Shown: positions 1 to 11,425 of the stretch, one piece after another | How the letters are laid out: every line of letters begins with the position of its first letter | Position numbering within the stretch: position 1 is the first letter of the stretch | NCBI GenBank assembly: GCA_949361645.1 | Contig: OX442430.1 | Span: 7,488,351 to 7,552,350, forward strand | Length of the DNA: 64,000 nucleotides | Reading direction: 5' to 3' | Source: Spongilla lacustris | Taxonomy: Eukaryota > Porifera > Demospongiae > Spongillida > Spongillidae | Position numbers and translations under genes: made by a program | Notes under the pieces: generated by a model | What the model was told of the DNA's origin: nothing | Seen by the model: the letters and a program-made list of their open reading frames with translations, nothing else | Databases searched by the model: none

Positions 1-975
1 GACCCCCAGGACCTCGAGTACCGGGACCTCTAGGAGCAGGACGCCCGGGACCTCGAGTACCGGGACCTCCAGGAGCAGGACCCCCGTGACCTCGAGTACC
101 GGGACCTCTAGGAGCAGGACCCCCGTGACCTCGAGTACCGGGACCTCCAGGAGAAGGACCCCCGTGACCTCGAGTACCGGGACCTCCAGGAGCAGTGACT
201 GGGAAGCTTGGAACGCTGATCTGAGGTGGTGCTACCACCGCCATCACCTGTACGCACACACACTGACAGGTATTTGGGTCCAGCTGCTGGAGGGAGTTGC
301 AGCTACGGGCGGTACACTGGCAGGAGCACCCGAGCACCGAGCACGTGCTCGGATTGAACACCTGTCCCACTCCGCAAAAGGATGGCGTGTTGCTGGGACA
401 CGCGCACTGACATTGGATGTAGTCGAAGGCCAGGGGGAACGGACACGTCTGCTGGACACTTCCGCACACGGACTGACAGCTGCAGCTTGTGTAGCTGAAG
501 GTCTGGCCCGCGGGACAAGCAATAACAGCTGGACACTCGCACTGACAGGTAGTAGTGTCGAAATATTGACCAGAATTGCACGCGACCTGGTTGGCGCACT
601 GACAGCTGCAGGTCTGAGCGTTCAGCACCTGGTTGCTAGGACACGCAATGTTGCAGGCAGGGTGATTGGTAGAGGGCAGGGGCTTGGAAGGGATTGGCTG
701 ATGCGACCTGCAAACGTGCACATATAATATGTATTATGTATACATATATTTATTATTATTGTATATTTATTATATTATACTATATATATATATAATAATA
801 TCATATACCGGTATATATACACAGGATTTATGCCCCTTTTAGATTATTAAACATGCATGTTGCAACATTACTTCATTTTCCGCGCAACCATGCATGCATG
901 CATGCAGCGTGCGCCGTTGCATATACTTACCAGTGCTAACGCCGCAAGAACCAGGCTGGATAACCTAGCCTGCAT
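1..975 (-). CDS. Secreted CXCXC-repeat (Balbiani-ring/VEGF-C-tail-like) protein, 5' exons, runs off the left edge
   Basis: Seen: exon 1 at 975-931 codes for a 15-residue hydrophobic start (MQARLSSLVLAALAL), a signal peptide, ending at a GTAAG donor. Exon 2 runs from about 697 (CATCAG acceptor, which keeps phase; a stronger TTTGCAG acceptor at 708 would break it) to position 1. It carries about six repeats of the type C-x(2-4)-C-x-GQ-x-F-x(3)-TCQCECP, e.g. ACNSGQYFDTTTCQCECP, then a 13-residue Gly/Pro/Arg repeat (GGPGTRGHGGPAP). Known: CXCXC repeats of this spacing occur in Balbiani ring 3 protein and the VEGF-C/D tail and are secreted, disulfide-rich structural modules. Inferred: secreted matrix or structural protein; the 3' end lies outside. 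The plus-strand frame over 86-727 is a shadow. The 39-bp repeat at 1-195 is the DNA form of the Gly/Pro tail. Confidence 0.78.
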
Positions 976-1032
976 CTCTTCGCTAGTCTTCTAGTAGTTC
1001 GAAGTGTGGGAAACCGATTTGAACTGTGGGCA

Positions 1033-1038
1033 TTTATA
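1033..1038 (-). promoter_or_regulatory. TATA box of the CXCXC-repeat gene
   Basis: On the minus strand the sequence reads CCGTATAAATGCCC, 58 bp upstream of the ATG at 975, giving a plausible start site near 1005. The same box is present at 1782-1787 in the duplicated copy. Confidence 0.5.
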
Positions 1039-1564
1039 CGGCTCGTACATTACCACACACCCTTTTTGAGTCGTCTACCCCTTTCGTCTGTGCAGGTGGA
1101 AGGCCAAGATGACAATTAACAATATAAAAAAAACAAATGCAACAAAGAAGTTGTTTCCTTCGAACCCAAACAATATTAACACACACCTTGCATGTAATTA
1201 CATGTAGCCGCGCGAAGTAAATAACAATTTCCTGACGCTCGCATTTTCTTAAACTACTATAGCCTATATGCACCAGCACGGTGTAGTTTATGCATGGAAC
1301 GTGTCCATGCTACCCTTAGAAAGTTACAACCATGCAGTTTTATCGTATTGAATAACACAAATTATCTTTGCAATATAAGTATATATAATTATTTCTCTCT
1401 GTTGGAATCGATTTTGGTGCTCTAATTATTATCGCTTATCTCCAGATAGGAGTGGTGAATTTAAGAAGTGGCAATCTGGATTTTGATTTGTTCTTTTCTT
1501 TGTCTCGCTCTTAGTGCAATCCTTTATGGAGATATATATATATAGTATCATAATATTATTATAA

Positions 1565-2040
1565 TATATTTATACACAGGATTTATGCACCCCTTTTAGG
1601 TTATTAAGCATGCATGGTGCAACATTATGTCATTTTCCGCACAATCATGCAGCGTGCGCCGTTGCATACACTTATACCAGTGCTAACGCCGCAAGAACCA
1701 GGCTGGATAACCTACAGCCTGCATCTCTTCGCTAGTCTTCTAGTGGGTCGAAGTGTGAGAAACCGATTCGAAATGTGGGCATTTATACAACTCGTACATT
1801 ACCACACACCCTTTTTGAGTCGTCTACTCCTTTCGTCTGTGCAGGTGGAAGGCCAAGATGGCAACAATATAAACAGAAATTGTTTTCTTCGAACCCAAAC
1901 AACACACCTTGCATGTAATTACATATAGCCGCGTTAAGTAAATAACAATTCCCTGACGCTCGCATTATCTCCAACTATTAGCCTATGCACCCGCGTGGTG
2001 TAGTTTATGGGTCGTGTCCAACCATGCAGTTTTATCGTGT
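1565..2040 (-). pseudogene. Tandem copy of promoter plus signal-peptide exon of the CXCXC gene, frameshifted
   Basis: About 470 bp repeats the 820-1330 segment: same TATA box, same leader and an ATG at 1724. The signal-peptide exon has two extra bases (GCTGTAGG instead of GCTAGG), so it reads MQAVGYPAWFLRR then stop, and the donor is GTATAAG instead of GTAAGT. No CXCXC exon follows. It is a promoter and first-exon duplicate that can no longer encode the secreted start. Alternatively it serves as a non-coding upstream leader. Confidence 0.6.
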
Positions 2041-2684
2041 TTAATAATTAAAATTATAATAATAATGATCATTATTACACAAACTATCATAATTCGCAAT
2101 CATATGCAGATCCCTCTTTATACCAAATTCGAATTAAGCGCTTTTGATATTTATGGAGTGCTTGGAATACTAGTAAGGCAGCTCAAGGAATATACCACTA
2201 GCCAAATCTTGAAGCATCATTTATGATATAAATTCTTATGATTTCTGTTGGGACAGTATATTTTAGCGTCCGCTGCAAAACACCTGTCGTGATTAGCGAG
2301 CGCCAATATAGTTATTACTGAATTGCATTACACAGTTGGTTCACATGCATGATAGAAGCCTTATTGAAAACAATAGCTGTAAGGACACATGCTTCTCCAC
2401 AATGGTAATATATAATTATGTATATAAAGGTCATAACGTCATAACACGTACTTTGCAGCATTGCCTCCATGCATCCGTTTATATAATTACCTTTAAAGTT
2501 TGTGAACTACAGGAAACCGCAATTTACAGTGAATGGGCTGATTAAATTGAACTGACAGTTCTACAGCGTATTGGGGTGCACGAGCACGGTTAAGTGGTTT
2601 CAATTGGTTACATATACACTCTGTATAAATGCTAAACGATCTATGGTCTGATCATAACGTCGGAACATTTCGGACCTGCAAAAT
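2041..2684. other. Intergenic region between the CXCXC duplicate and the Kunitz gene
   Basis: AT-rich, with stops in all frames at short intervals. I see no exon pattern or conserved repeat. It should hold the Kunitz promoter, but no clear TATA box is visible close to the ATG at 2685. Confidence 0.4.
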
Positions 2685-3576
2685 ATGGCACCTTGGTTTA
2701 CCGGTACGCTTTCGCTTGGTTTTATCGTCGCATTTCTGGCTAGCTGCAACGCGTACGGCTATGATGATGTCTCTACTTCTGGTGAGTATTAAACCCGTTT
2801 GCGATATCCATTTCTCAACTTCGCCCTCCAACGTCCATTTGATGGATGCATGAAAATTCGTTCTCATTCCCTCCTCCTCCTTCTCCCCTCTTTATATGGT
2901 ACAGATTCAAAGGTGTGCGGGCTGCCTCCAGTCACAGGCCCTTGCAGGGCTCTACTTAAAAGGTTCTTCTACAACTCTACGTCCAAGGCGTGCGAGACCT
3001 TCGTGTACGGCGGTTGCCGGGGAAATGCTAACAGATTCTTTTCCTCTCAGCAGTGCAAGAAATCTTGCGGTAGGCTCGCTGTATACATATACAAGATTAT
3101 GTTTACTATGCATGTGCGTCGATCTGTATATTGCACACATGCATGCAGACCAAGGTGTACAACTATGCAGTCTGAAACCAGATTCCGGTCCTTGCGAAGC
3201 GTACGTACCCAGCTATTTTTATAACTCCACATCCGGAAAATGCGAGTCCTTCGTGTATGGAGGGTGCAACGGCAACGCGAACAGGTTCAGTTCGCGTGAT
3301 CAGTGTAGAAAAGAATGCGGTCAGTTACTTACCATGCACGTTAATAATCGTACACTGATTGCACTAATTATACTCCCACGCACAGTGTGCTCTCTGCCCG
3401 CGGATGCAGGTAATTGCCTTGCAGCATTTCCCGCTTTCTATTATGACGCTCAGGTGAACAAATGCAAATCGTTTGTCTACGGTGGGTGCGGCGGAAATGG
3501 CAACAGATTCCAATCAGTCGACATGTGTCGGAGAGCTTGTGGTAAGATCGGTGTACCTAGTTTGTTCACGAATTAA
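2685..3576 (+). CDS. Secreted triple-Kunitz (BPTI-type) serine protease inhibitor
   Basis: Four exons: 2685-2781, 2905-3069, 3149-3319 and 3386-3576, all joined in phase 1, giving 207 residues. Exon 1 codes for a signal peptide (MAPWFTGTLSLGFIVAFLAS). Each following exon is exactly one Kunitz domain: C37-C87, C94-C144 and C146-C196. Each spans 51 residues and has all six cysteines plus the FVYGGC and N-x-N-R-F signatures. Known: residue P1, just after the second cysteine, sets protease specificity. Here P1 is Arg47 (trypsin-like), Glu104 (unusual) and Leu156 (chymotrypsin/elastase-like). The last exon may read through GTAAGA to TAA, adding KIGVPSLFTN; a further spliced 3' exon is possible. 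An ATTAAA overlaps the stop. Likely an extracellular multi-target inhibitor in a secreted-protein neighbourhood. Confidence 0.93.
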
Positions 3577-3720
3577 ATATCTCCTCGTTTACCGCAGGTC
3601 ACTAATAATTGGGTGAACTGAATCTGGGTTTATACTGACTGTAAATGTACCATATATTGGATCATGATGCATGACGCGGCTTAAATATATATAATATTAT
3701 AATTATATTATATAATAATA

Positions 3721-4032
3721 ATGCTAAATCCTTCAACTTTAGCTGAAGCGGGAGCAACGGTTGGTGCAGTCCTTGACGCAACGGAGAGGAGGAAACACCA
3801 GGCCAATGATGTAAAGTGTTTAGCTTTAGGGTGGGTCTCAACCCCTCTAGTAGTTGACTCCTATGGGGCTTGGGGTAACGAAGCTTCAATATTTCTGGCT
3901 CAGATAATTGCTAGGCTTGCGATCCACAAGTCTCTGCCAAAGGCACAGATATCTTTTGAGCTTTTCGCAAGCTTGAGCATTTGCCTAACAAGAGCGAATG
4001 CCAGAGCCATCCTCCGTAGAATCCCATCTTAA
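3721..4032 (+). mobile_element. Retroelement ORF C-terminal fragment (RT-downstream module)
   Basis: An open frame of about 103 residues contains LGWVSTPLVVDSYGAWGNEA and ends LTRANARAILRRIPS. It matches the fragment at 8951-9237 (LNLVCVPLAVELYGAWGKEA), so the two are copies of one repeat family. From memory, this module (VPLAVETYGNWG, then a RANARAI tail) lies at the C-terminus of reverse-transcriptase ORFs in many marine invertebrates. I did not verify this. There is no RT core here, so it is a dead fragment. Confidence 0.6.
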
Positions 4033-5950
4033 CTGTAGTGTGTTTATATATAGCAAGTGTTGTGTGTATGAGCTTATATTGTATATATAATTTAATATAG
4101 TATAATAATAATTATAAAATTATAATTATAATTATATTATTTTAGAGCCGCGCGCATGCATGCATGGAATGCGGCAGAATTTAAGGATTTGGATTTGGAA
4201 GGATTCTTAGCTAAATGTTTATAATATACGTAAGGAGCACCAAGCCATAACTTGCCAAAACTGCATAATACGTTTAGATTAAAATGTAGTGAAGCTTAGG
4301 ATTGACACAATGACTTCAGACTTTCATTAGTTATGTTAGACTTTATTTTAAAGCACTGACAAATGTTGCAAGCCTCTAGTAAGGTTTTAGATAATTTGTT
4401 TTAAGAGAAGGTGCATGTGCGTTGCTTTCATGCAATGTCCATCCCATGCATGCAGATCGATTTTTGTTGCTGCTTATGTATGGTATGGATGGATGGGCTC
4501 TCTTCTTTAACAGACAGTTGTGGTGTTTTTTGTTAAAAATTGCCAGCTAATGTTGCAAGCCACCAGATACTGAGGTTTTCAACGATTAAATTTAAGATCA
4601 ACTGGTGTCATTGTATCACGGTGCGAGCCTGTTGGCTTAGGTTCCCAGGTCGGGGTGTGCCTAAATTGGTGTTAGATGGATTTTGAAGACAGCTGTCTTT
4701 GTAGAGGTGTGCTTACATCGAGTTTTGAGCTTTTCTAACTGTGTTAACTGTTGCCTATGCATATAGCCTGTGTTTTTTATGTGAGGGTGTGCTTATAACT
4801 GTCTAATGTTGACCAATAAGGATTGGGTAGGGTTGTAGCTAGTTCCCAGATCATAATGTGCACTGATGGGTATGTAGGTTTTTATGTTAGGGGCCAATCT
4901 TTCATTTTAGAGTATTAGCTGATATGTAAAGCCTAGCTCGAGCTATGTTTTTCTATGAGTTTCTTAGCAGATCACAATCACTGTATGTCTTAAGAGAGCA
5001 TCATGTTTTGGGCCTTGCTGTTAGCTACATGTAGTTCCCAGTTTATGATGTATGTGCTGTTGCTTATGTATCAGCCTTAGGAGACTCCTGTTGTGGTGTA
5101 GCAAGCCTCCAGCTAGGATTTAGATGGTTGGATGTACGTGTGGTGCCACGTCTTAAGAGTAGTCTCTGCTTTAAGAGTCTCGGGTGTCAGTAATGTATAA
5201 CTAGAAGAGCTTTGTGTTCTTGTAAGAACTTGAAGATTACTTATTTAAGAGAGGTTTGTATTTGCACACAGAATGATTGTGAATACTTTTGAAGTGTGTG
5301 TGTGATTTTTTTTTGAGAGTTGTGGTTGCGATTGACAATATCATAATGTTTTTTGTTGTACATGATAGACTCTGCTTTAAAGCTCTCTTATTTTAAATGA
5401 CTCGTATATTTTATTCATGGTGCATGTGCTTATTGTGTCAAACCTTTCAGCTATCGTTTTACTGCTATTTTAAGAGGGCCAGGTAATGCACCGTTGTTGC
5501 ACATTCCCAGGTCATAGTGGACCAACATGTGGGGGTAGATTATCTTGTTTTGTTATGTGAGTGCGTGATTTCAATACTTATCCAGTAAATTAATGATTGT
5601 GGATGCTGTTGAGGTACCGTAAAATCGCAATTAAACGCCGCGGCTTTTAGTCGGGACAAGAATCAGCTTACTAGTGAAATTTTTGTTAGTGTTGGAATTA
5701 AATTAAAATGTATCTTTTGAACGATACACAGCAACCTCAGCAGCTTTTGGAAATGCAATTATTTATCTGTTGCAAGTTTGCTCAAGTTCCACTCACGGTC
5801 GTAAATCTTGCTCGCCACGGATGCGATGTAACGACATTTGTGCCCGTTGGGATGCACGCTTTTTAATAGCGTAAGTTGGCTATACACATACGGTAACTTC
5901 CATACGATCACCTCTCGGCGTTTAAACTTATAACAATCATTCTCTCCCAA
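4033..5950. repeat. Non-coding region with weak long-period repeats
   Basis: No gene recognised. Phrases recur at a spacing of a few hundred bases: 'ttcccaggtc' or 'gttcccagatcat' variants, 'gcaagcctccag' variants and 'tttaagagag'. This suggests an old, strongly diverged tandem array. Period and copy number cannot be fixed by eye. Confidence 0.3.
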
Positions 5951-7117
5951 AGTTACAGTCGTTTAAAACAAGTAGGTCTTTCCCGCTCGTTTGGCGTCTG
6001 ATATATTAAAATTACTAAATGTTGCCGATAATACAATAACTCATCACATGACCAATAACATTACACCCGTAAATTTACCGCATGTTTCACAAGCAATAAC
6101 TGAAACCAGTCCCCAATTCACGCACGCGCAATGCATCAGTCATGTACATGTATAATCTGCAGCAACAGGTAAAAATCGGAAGAAGTGCTATGATAAACTG
6201 TTCGTAGATCAGCATCTCCAAGCCTAGAAAAATTGCGTTCAATCGCAAAATAATTTGGCATTGTTAAGTACTGGTAGTTGGATGGCAGAATGTGAATTGC
6301 CACGAACTCCTGCAGGCAACTGAGTCGAGCTCCTTCTGAACATGCAGCTGAAGGTACAGTGCATGTGTGCATGTGGTTATAGTGCGTGGGAGGAAGTAAC
6401 AATGGAGACAATAGTAAGGTCATTTAGCGGTTGCGGTAATAAGAACTGCAATCAACATCCACCTCATAATGACCGTCCATGTCACCATAATCCTCTTCAT
6501 CGCAGCTGGACCATGCATTGATCATCATCTGCATCTGAATCATACGTGCTGATGCCTTGACTTAGCTTGAGCTTTTCCGAAATGGAATAAAATGCAGCAA
6601 ATAAGGTCGGGATTGTTTTTGTTTTTTTTTTTTTATACCACAACCTCCAAATGACCTCACTATTGTCTCCATTGTTACCGCCCCCACGCACTAACCACAC
6701 ACTGTACAATCAGCTGTTTTTATGGAGCTCGCCCTGCAGGAATTCATGGCAGTTCGCCTTCTGCCATCCAGCTACTGCAGCGATACTCATCAATCAGTGC
6801 CAAATTCGTTTGCGATCCGCGAACGCCCCCTTCTATGTAGGCTTCAGTGGAGATGATGATATACAAACAGTTTATCATAGCACTTCTTCCGATTTTTACC
6901 TGTTGCTGCAGATTATACATGTACATGACTGATGCATTGCGCGTGCGTGAATTGGGGACTGGTTTCAGTTATTGCTTGTGAAACATGCGGTAAATTTACG
7001 GGTGTAATGTTATTGGTCATGTGATGAGTTATTGTATTATCGGCAACATTTAGTAATTTTAATATATCAGACGCCAAACGAGCGGGAAAGACCTACATGT
7101 TTTAAACGACTGTAACT
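5951..7117. mobile_element. Foldback element, about 1.17 kb, arms of about 470 bp
   Basis: The left arm (5951-6425) is the reverse complement of the right arm (6645-7117). Examples: AGTTACAGTCGTTTAAAAC at the left end against GTTTTAAACGACTGTAACT at the right, and AATTGGGGACTGGTTTCAG in both orientations. Outer parts are nearly perfect and inner parts have diverged. The loop (6426-6644) contains nothing recognisable. Open frames inside are mirror images and not genes. Confidence 0.8.
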
Positions 7118-7179
7118 ATAGTGTATAATCTATTGATAATACATTTATTAAAAATAATAATAACAATAAACTTATCCAT

Positions 7180-9275
7180 ATGGCTCGCACTACACCTCCT
7201 TTGCATACCACAAAGGCCTTTCAGATATTTGATGAGGATGTACGTAATTGCTTTGCACAATGTACTGCTGTGGACACTTCTGATCATGCCTGGCACCAGG
7301 CTAGGCTGAGTCTGAGTAGAGGTGGTCTGGGTCTGCGTTCCCTCGCACAACACTCCCCTGCAGCATACATCAGGGCTGCCGCGATATATCGCGATATGCG
7401 ATATATCGCGATATATATCGCGATACGCGATATATCGCGATACGCGATATATCGCGATACGCGATATATCGCGATATTTTTTTGGTCATATCGCGATACA
7501 AATGTACATGAGATATACGGAGATAGACGGAAGAATAGACGGAGAAAGACGGAAATATACGAGAAGTCATCATGCAACTAGTGTTGGGCCACACACATAC
7601 AGTCGAATTCCGCTGCGGTGCTGCGTACATATATACTGTAAATTATCCGCCCCCATCAAAATAAAAATCAGCCGCCCGTATAAGTATTTAAACGTGTAAC
7701 CGCGCACGCTTAGAATAAGTACCATACTATACTTGTATTATTTCCTGAAATATTGTCACGGAAGAGTTCACGGTTATGGAGATAATATCGTTAAACACGA
7801 GTCTTTTTTCGATGTGACCATTAAATTATTTTGGAATCATTACGTGATCGGAAAGCAATAATTAATGTTCAATCACGCAGTGATTTAATCCTCTCTTAAA
7901 TTCTTTTCCTGCATGTGATATTATGCCACAAAAAATATATTTATCCAGCCGGTAGAGTAAGTGACTTCATGCATGATTTCTTTTCTGGAGTATAACTCAT
8001 GCCGTGGAGCAAGCCCTTTCTAACGGTACAGTCGAGGCTATGATAGCGCTATATACTTCCTTATACCATTTTGGCAACACTCTATTCATGTATACCGGTA
8101 TATGTACCAATGTACAGTGTCTCTTCCCCCTCCCCATCCCCCCCCCCCCCCCCCCCCCCCGGGCCGGCCCCCTCCCGCGCCTTATAGCATTTATGTGATT
8201 GTTCTTATATAGCCACCACAACAACGCAGCTTCATCTTGCATGAAAATTGTGTGGTTATTGATAAATAATTGCTCGATGAATATACTTAAAAATATCGCG
8301 ATACAATATCGCGATATTTTACTCATATCGCGATATATCGCGATATAGGCGATATCGGCTAAAGACCATATCGCGGCAGCACTGGCATACATTGCCTCAC
8401 TTTGTACCTCGGGTTTTGGCTCCCAGTCTCAACACCACCTTGTCTCAGCAATTCAAATGTTTTACCACCATCAAAGTCTATTAACTCAGAGGCACTTCTG
8501 TTGACTCCAGTCACCAAAAAGAGCCTCTCCTCCAAGCTGGATGACCACCTCTTCAAGTTCTTCTGGATATGTCCTCCATCGCTGACAAGGCTCACTTGCT
8601 GTCTGTTTCCTCCCTCATGCAGGCTCATGGCTGTCTGTTACTCCTTCAGAGGGTTTTGGCCTCCATCTTGACCCTTCCCAATTTCAGGTTGCCATCAAGT
8701 GGTGACTTGGCCTGGACCTTTCTTATGGTTCATGCTGCCCACTGTGCCCTGAGATTGCCTTGGACCCACTTGGCCATCATGCTGTTACCTGCAAAAGGGG
8801 TGGTGATGTGGTTTCCTGCCACAAAAAAACTGTGTGATGTCCTTGCAGAGGTCCTGTCGGCGAGCTCATCTGGGTGTCCAGGTGGAAATGGGTAACAATC
8901 TCACCAATCACAGCCACACACGTCCAGCTGACCTTATGGTTCCAAACTGGGTCTTGGGCAAGCCAGCAGCTTTTGACCTGTCTGTCACATCTTCGCTTAA
9001 TTCTACAACTCTTTTGGAAGCAAATGTGAGAACAGGAGTAGCTGCACAGACCACTGAGCTTAGAAAGCACTCTTCTAATGACACCAAATGTAATGAACTG
9101 AATTTGGTCTGTGTACCATTAGCAGTGGAGTTGTATGGAGCCTGGGGAAAGGAGGCTTTGGAGTCTAATCTCCCAGCAAGCTTCTCGACTAGCCACTTAC
9201 TCGAACTCAACAGGCGGCTGAACCTTCACCTGGTATGAGCTAATGCAATTGCCATCTTTCCCATAGCATCAATCA
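7180..9275 (+). mobile_element. Decayed retroelement C-terminal region, split by a TIR element
   Basis: 7180-7377 reads DAWHQARLSLSRGGLGLRSL and then AAYIRAA. The frame resumes at 8378 as AALAYIASL and continues, with several stops and shifts, through a degenerate zinc-knuckle-like CPLCP region to RRAHLGVQVEMGN, HSHTRPADLMV, KPAAFDLSVTS and VPLAVELYGAWGKEA, ending near 9275. Inferred: one old retroelement ORF interrupted by the 1-kb insertion at 7378-8377. It is dead, with internal stops at many points. Confidence 0.65.
7378..8377. mobile_element. 1-kb TIR element with TATCGCGATA-array ends
   Basis: The ends are inverted: GCCGCGATAT at the left and ATATCGCGGC at the right. Both subterminal regions (about 7378-7495 and 8290-8377) consist of overlapping palindromes TATCGCGATA / TACGCGATA. 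The body has no long ORF. A poly-C tract lies at 8137-8160. It splits a retroelement frame, which shows it inserted there. Target duplication is not resolvable (possibly GC). Confidence 0.7.
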
Positions 9276-9574
9276 AAGTGATGTAGGGTAGGTATAGTTG
9301 GCATTTTGTGTACATTGTGTGCAGTTGATCAGAATATAGTTCTTTGGGCATGCATTGCTTCTTGCATATAGTCACTTGAATTTATCAATAATAATTATTA
9401 TTATTTCTCGTACACAGTACCGAAGACCAATCAACACTAACATACAAAAATATCAGATTTGTTTCAGTGACAGTTGCAAGAAGAATCAGCCACTTGTCCA
9501 GCTGGGCAGAATGGTAGCATTTGGTACTGGACTGCAGCAGCTGGGTACCGAGATCTTGCAACTCGACCTAGTTT

Positions 9575-9774
9575 NNNNNNNNNNNNNNNNNNNNNNNNNN
9601 NNNNNNNNNNNNNNNNNNNNNNNNNNNNNNNNNNNNNNNNNNNNNNNNNNNNNNNNNNNNNNNNNNNNNNNNNNNNNNNNNNNNNNNNNNNNNNNNNNNN
9701 NNNNNNNNNNNNNNNNNNNNNNNNNNNNNNNNNNNNNNNNNNNNNNNNNNNNNNNNNNNNNNNNNNNNNNNNNN
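9575..9774. other. Assembly gap (200 N)
   Basis: Exactly 200 N, a typical fixed-size scaffold gap. The true distance is unknown. It lies just outside the left arm of the next foldback element. Confidence 0.98.
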
Positions 9775-9843
9775 TAAATTCAATTTCAGTTAGTTTCTCT
9801 TTCGCTTTTATATTTCGATTCGCACGCAGTCGATTCGTACGCA

Positions 9844-11425
9844 GTCTTAATCATAGATTGACGGTGGTATTGTGACTTAAGTCGACTCACAAATCTTAGT
9901 TACTAGCAATTGTATTCACCCAGTCTGTCAAAACTTAGTTACCTTTCATGTGGCAGATTATGTACACTGATACAATGGCTACAAAATCTATGAATGCTAC
10001 AAAACCTATTAATCACTACAGGACTGTCCCCTTCATCACTACATGTATGGGCAAAGCATTGCATGACCTTGCTCTGTGCATGCTTTCAACTACACATACG
10101 CACCACATGAAATTAAAATGTCAATTCAATCTCTTCACGTCTGATGCAGCTTATTTGGAGGTGTGCATATGTGAGTGAACACATTTTTTAATGGCATTGT
10201 TGCCAAGCAAAGATACTAAACATATTGCAACTACAATAAGTACATGTATCTGCAGTGCATTACTTACTGGCATCCATTCACCAATCAGCACAAGACTGAT
10301 TACATTCCTTAAGGTGTCCATGTAAGCCACTCCCCATATGATTTTTTTAGCCCGTCAGAGGTGGATTTAGGCATCGCTATTTTGCCTGAGTCAGAATAGT
10401 TAATGGGGCACATTTATCCAAGCATGCAGGTATTCCCAAACACCACCCCCTCTTCCCTCTCTAACACCACCCCCTCTTCCCTCACTAACACCACCCCTCT
10501 TCCCACACTAAAAACACCCCTCTTCCCTCTCTAACACCACCCCTGTCTTCCCTCACTAACACCACCCCCTCTTCCCTCCCTAACATCACCCCCTCTTCCC
10601 TCCCTAACACCACCCCCTCTTCCCACCCTAACACCACCCCCTCTTCCCTCCATAACACCACCCCTCTTCCCTCACTAACGCCACCCACTCTTCTCTCACT
10701 AACACCACCCCCTCTTACCACCCCCTCTTCCCTCACTAACACCACCCCCTCTTCCCTCACTAACACCACCCCCTCTTCCCTCACTAACACCACTCTCTCT
10801 TCCCTCACTAACACCACCCCCTCTTCCCTCATTAACACTACCCCTCTTCCCTCACTAACACCACCCCCTCTTCCCTCATTAACACTACCCCCTCTTCCCT
10901 CACTAACACCACCCCCTCTTCACTCCCAGTTAGCCTTCAGTGCATGCTGCACACTCTCACTAAAATGCACAATGTGCACATGTACTGGAGTGATGCATAT
11001 ACGCCTACAATGCTCCCCCAAGTTTCCTGGACCACTCCATACAGCACTTTTGTTGTAAACAGCCTACCAAACCTTCGTTTTGCTGGCTTTTCCCCAGGAC
11101 CTTGTTTGTATTGCATAATACACCTCCAAATAAGCTGCATCAGATGTGAAGGGACTGAATTTCATGTAGTGTGTATGTGTGGTTGAATCCATGCACAGAG
11201 CAAGGTCATGCAATGCTCTGCCATACATATAGTGATGAAGGTGTATTGAGTAATAGGTTTTGTAGCATTCATAGATTTTGTAGCCATTGTATCAGTGTAC
11301 ATAATCTGCCACATGAAAGGTAACTAAGTTTTGACAGACCGCGTGAATACAATTGCTAGTAACTAAGATTTGTGACTTAAGTCAGTCGACTTAAGTCACA
11401 ATACCACCGTCAATCTATGATTAAA
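9844..11425. mobile_element. Foldback element, about 1.6 kb, with internal minisatellite
   Basis: Left arm 9844-10170 and right arm 11115-11425 are inverted copies: CATAGATTGACGGTGGTATT against its reverse complement near 11400, and GATGCAGCTTATTTGGAGGT inverted at about 11121-11143. The centre holds a 24-bp minisatellite. No transposase seen. Confidence 0.8.
10437..10925. repeat. 24-bp minisatellite, about 20 units
   Basis: Unit built on CTAACACCACCCCCTCTTCC followed by CTCA, with small variations. The minus-strand open frame across it (repeated REEGVVLV) is a product of the repeat. Confidence 0.9.

Noticed and set aside
86..727. Plus-strand open frame of 213 codons
   Set aside because: Antisense shadow of the minus-strand CXCXC exon and its Gly/Pro repeat; the minus frame has the cysteine pattern and splice sites.
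5759..7577. Several 60-130-codon frames over 5.7-7.6 kb
   Set aside because: Mirror-image frames of foldback arms and of the TATCGCGATA arrays.
9470..9574. Possible tRNA-derived SINE head (GCATTTGGTACTGGACTGCA region)
   Set aside because: No convincing box A and box B pair, and the sequence is cut by the N gap.
10437..10925. Regular direct repeats resembling a CRISPR array
   Set aside because: Head-to-tail units without unique spacers, in an animal genome; same for 25190-25672, 34999-35475 and 50700-51295.
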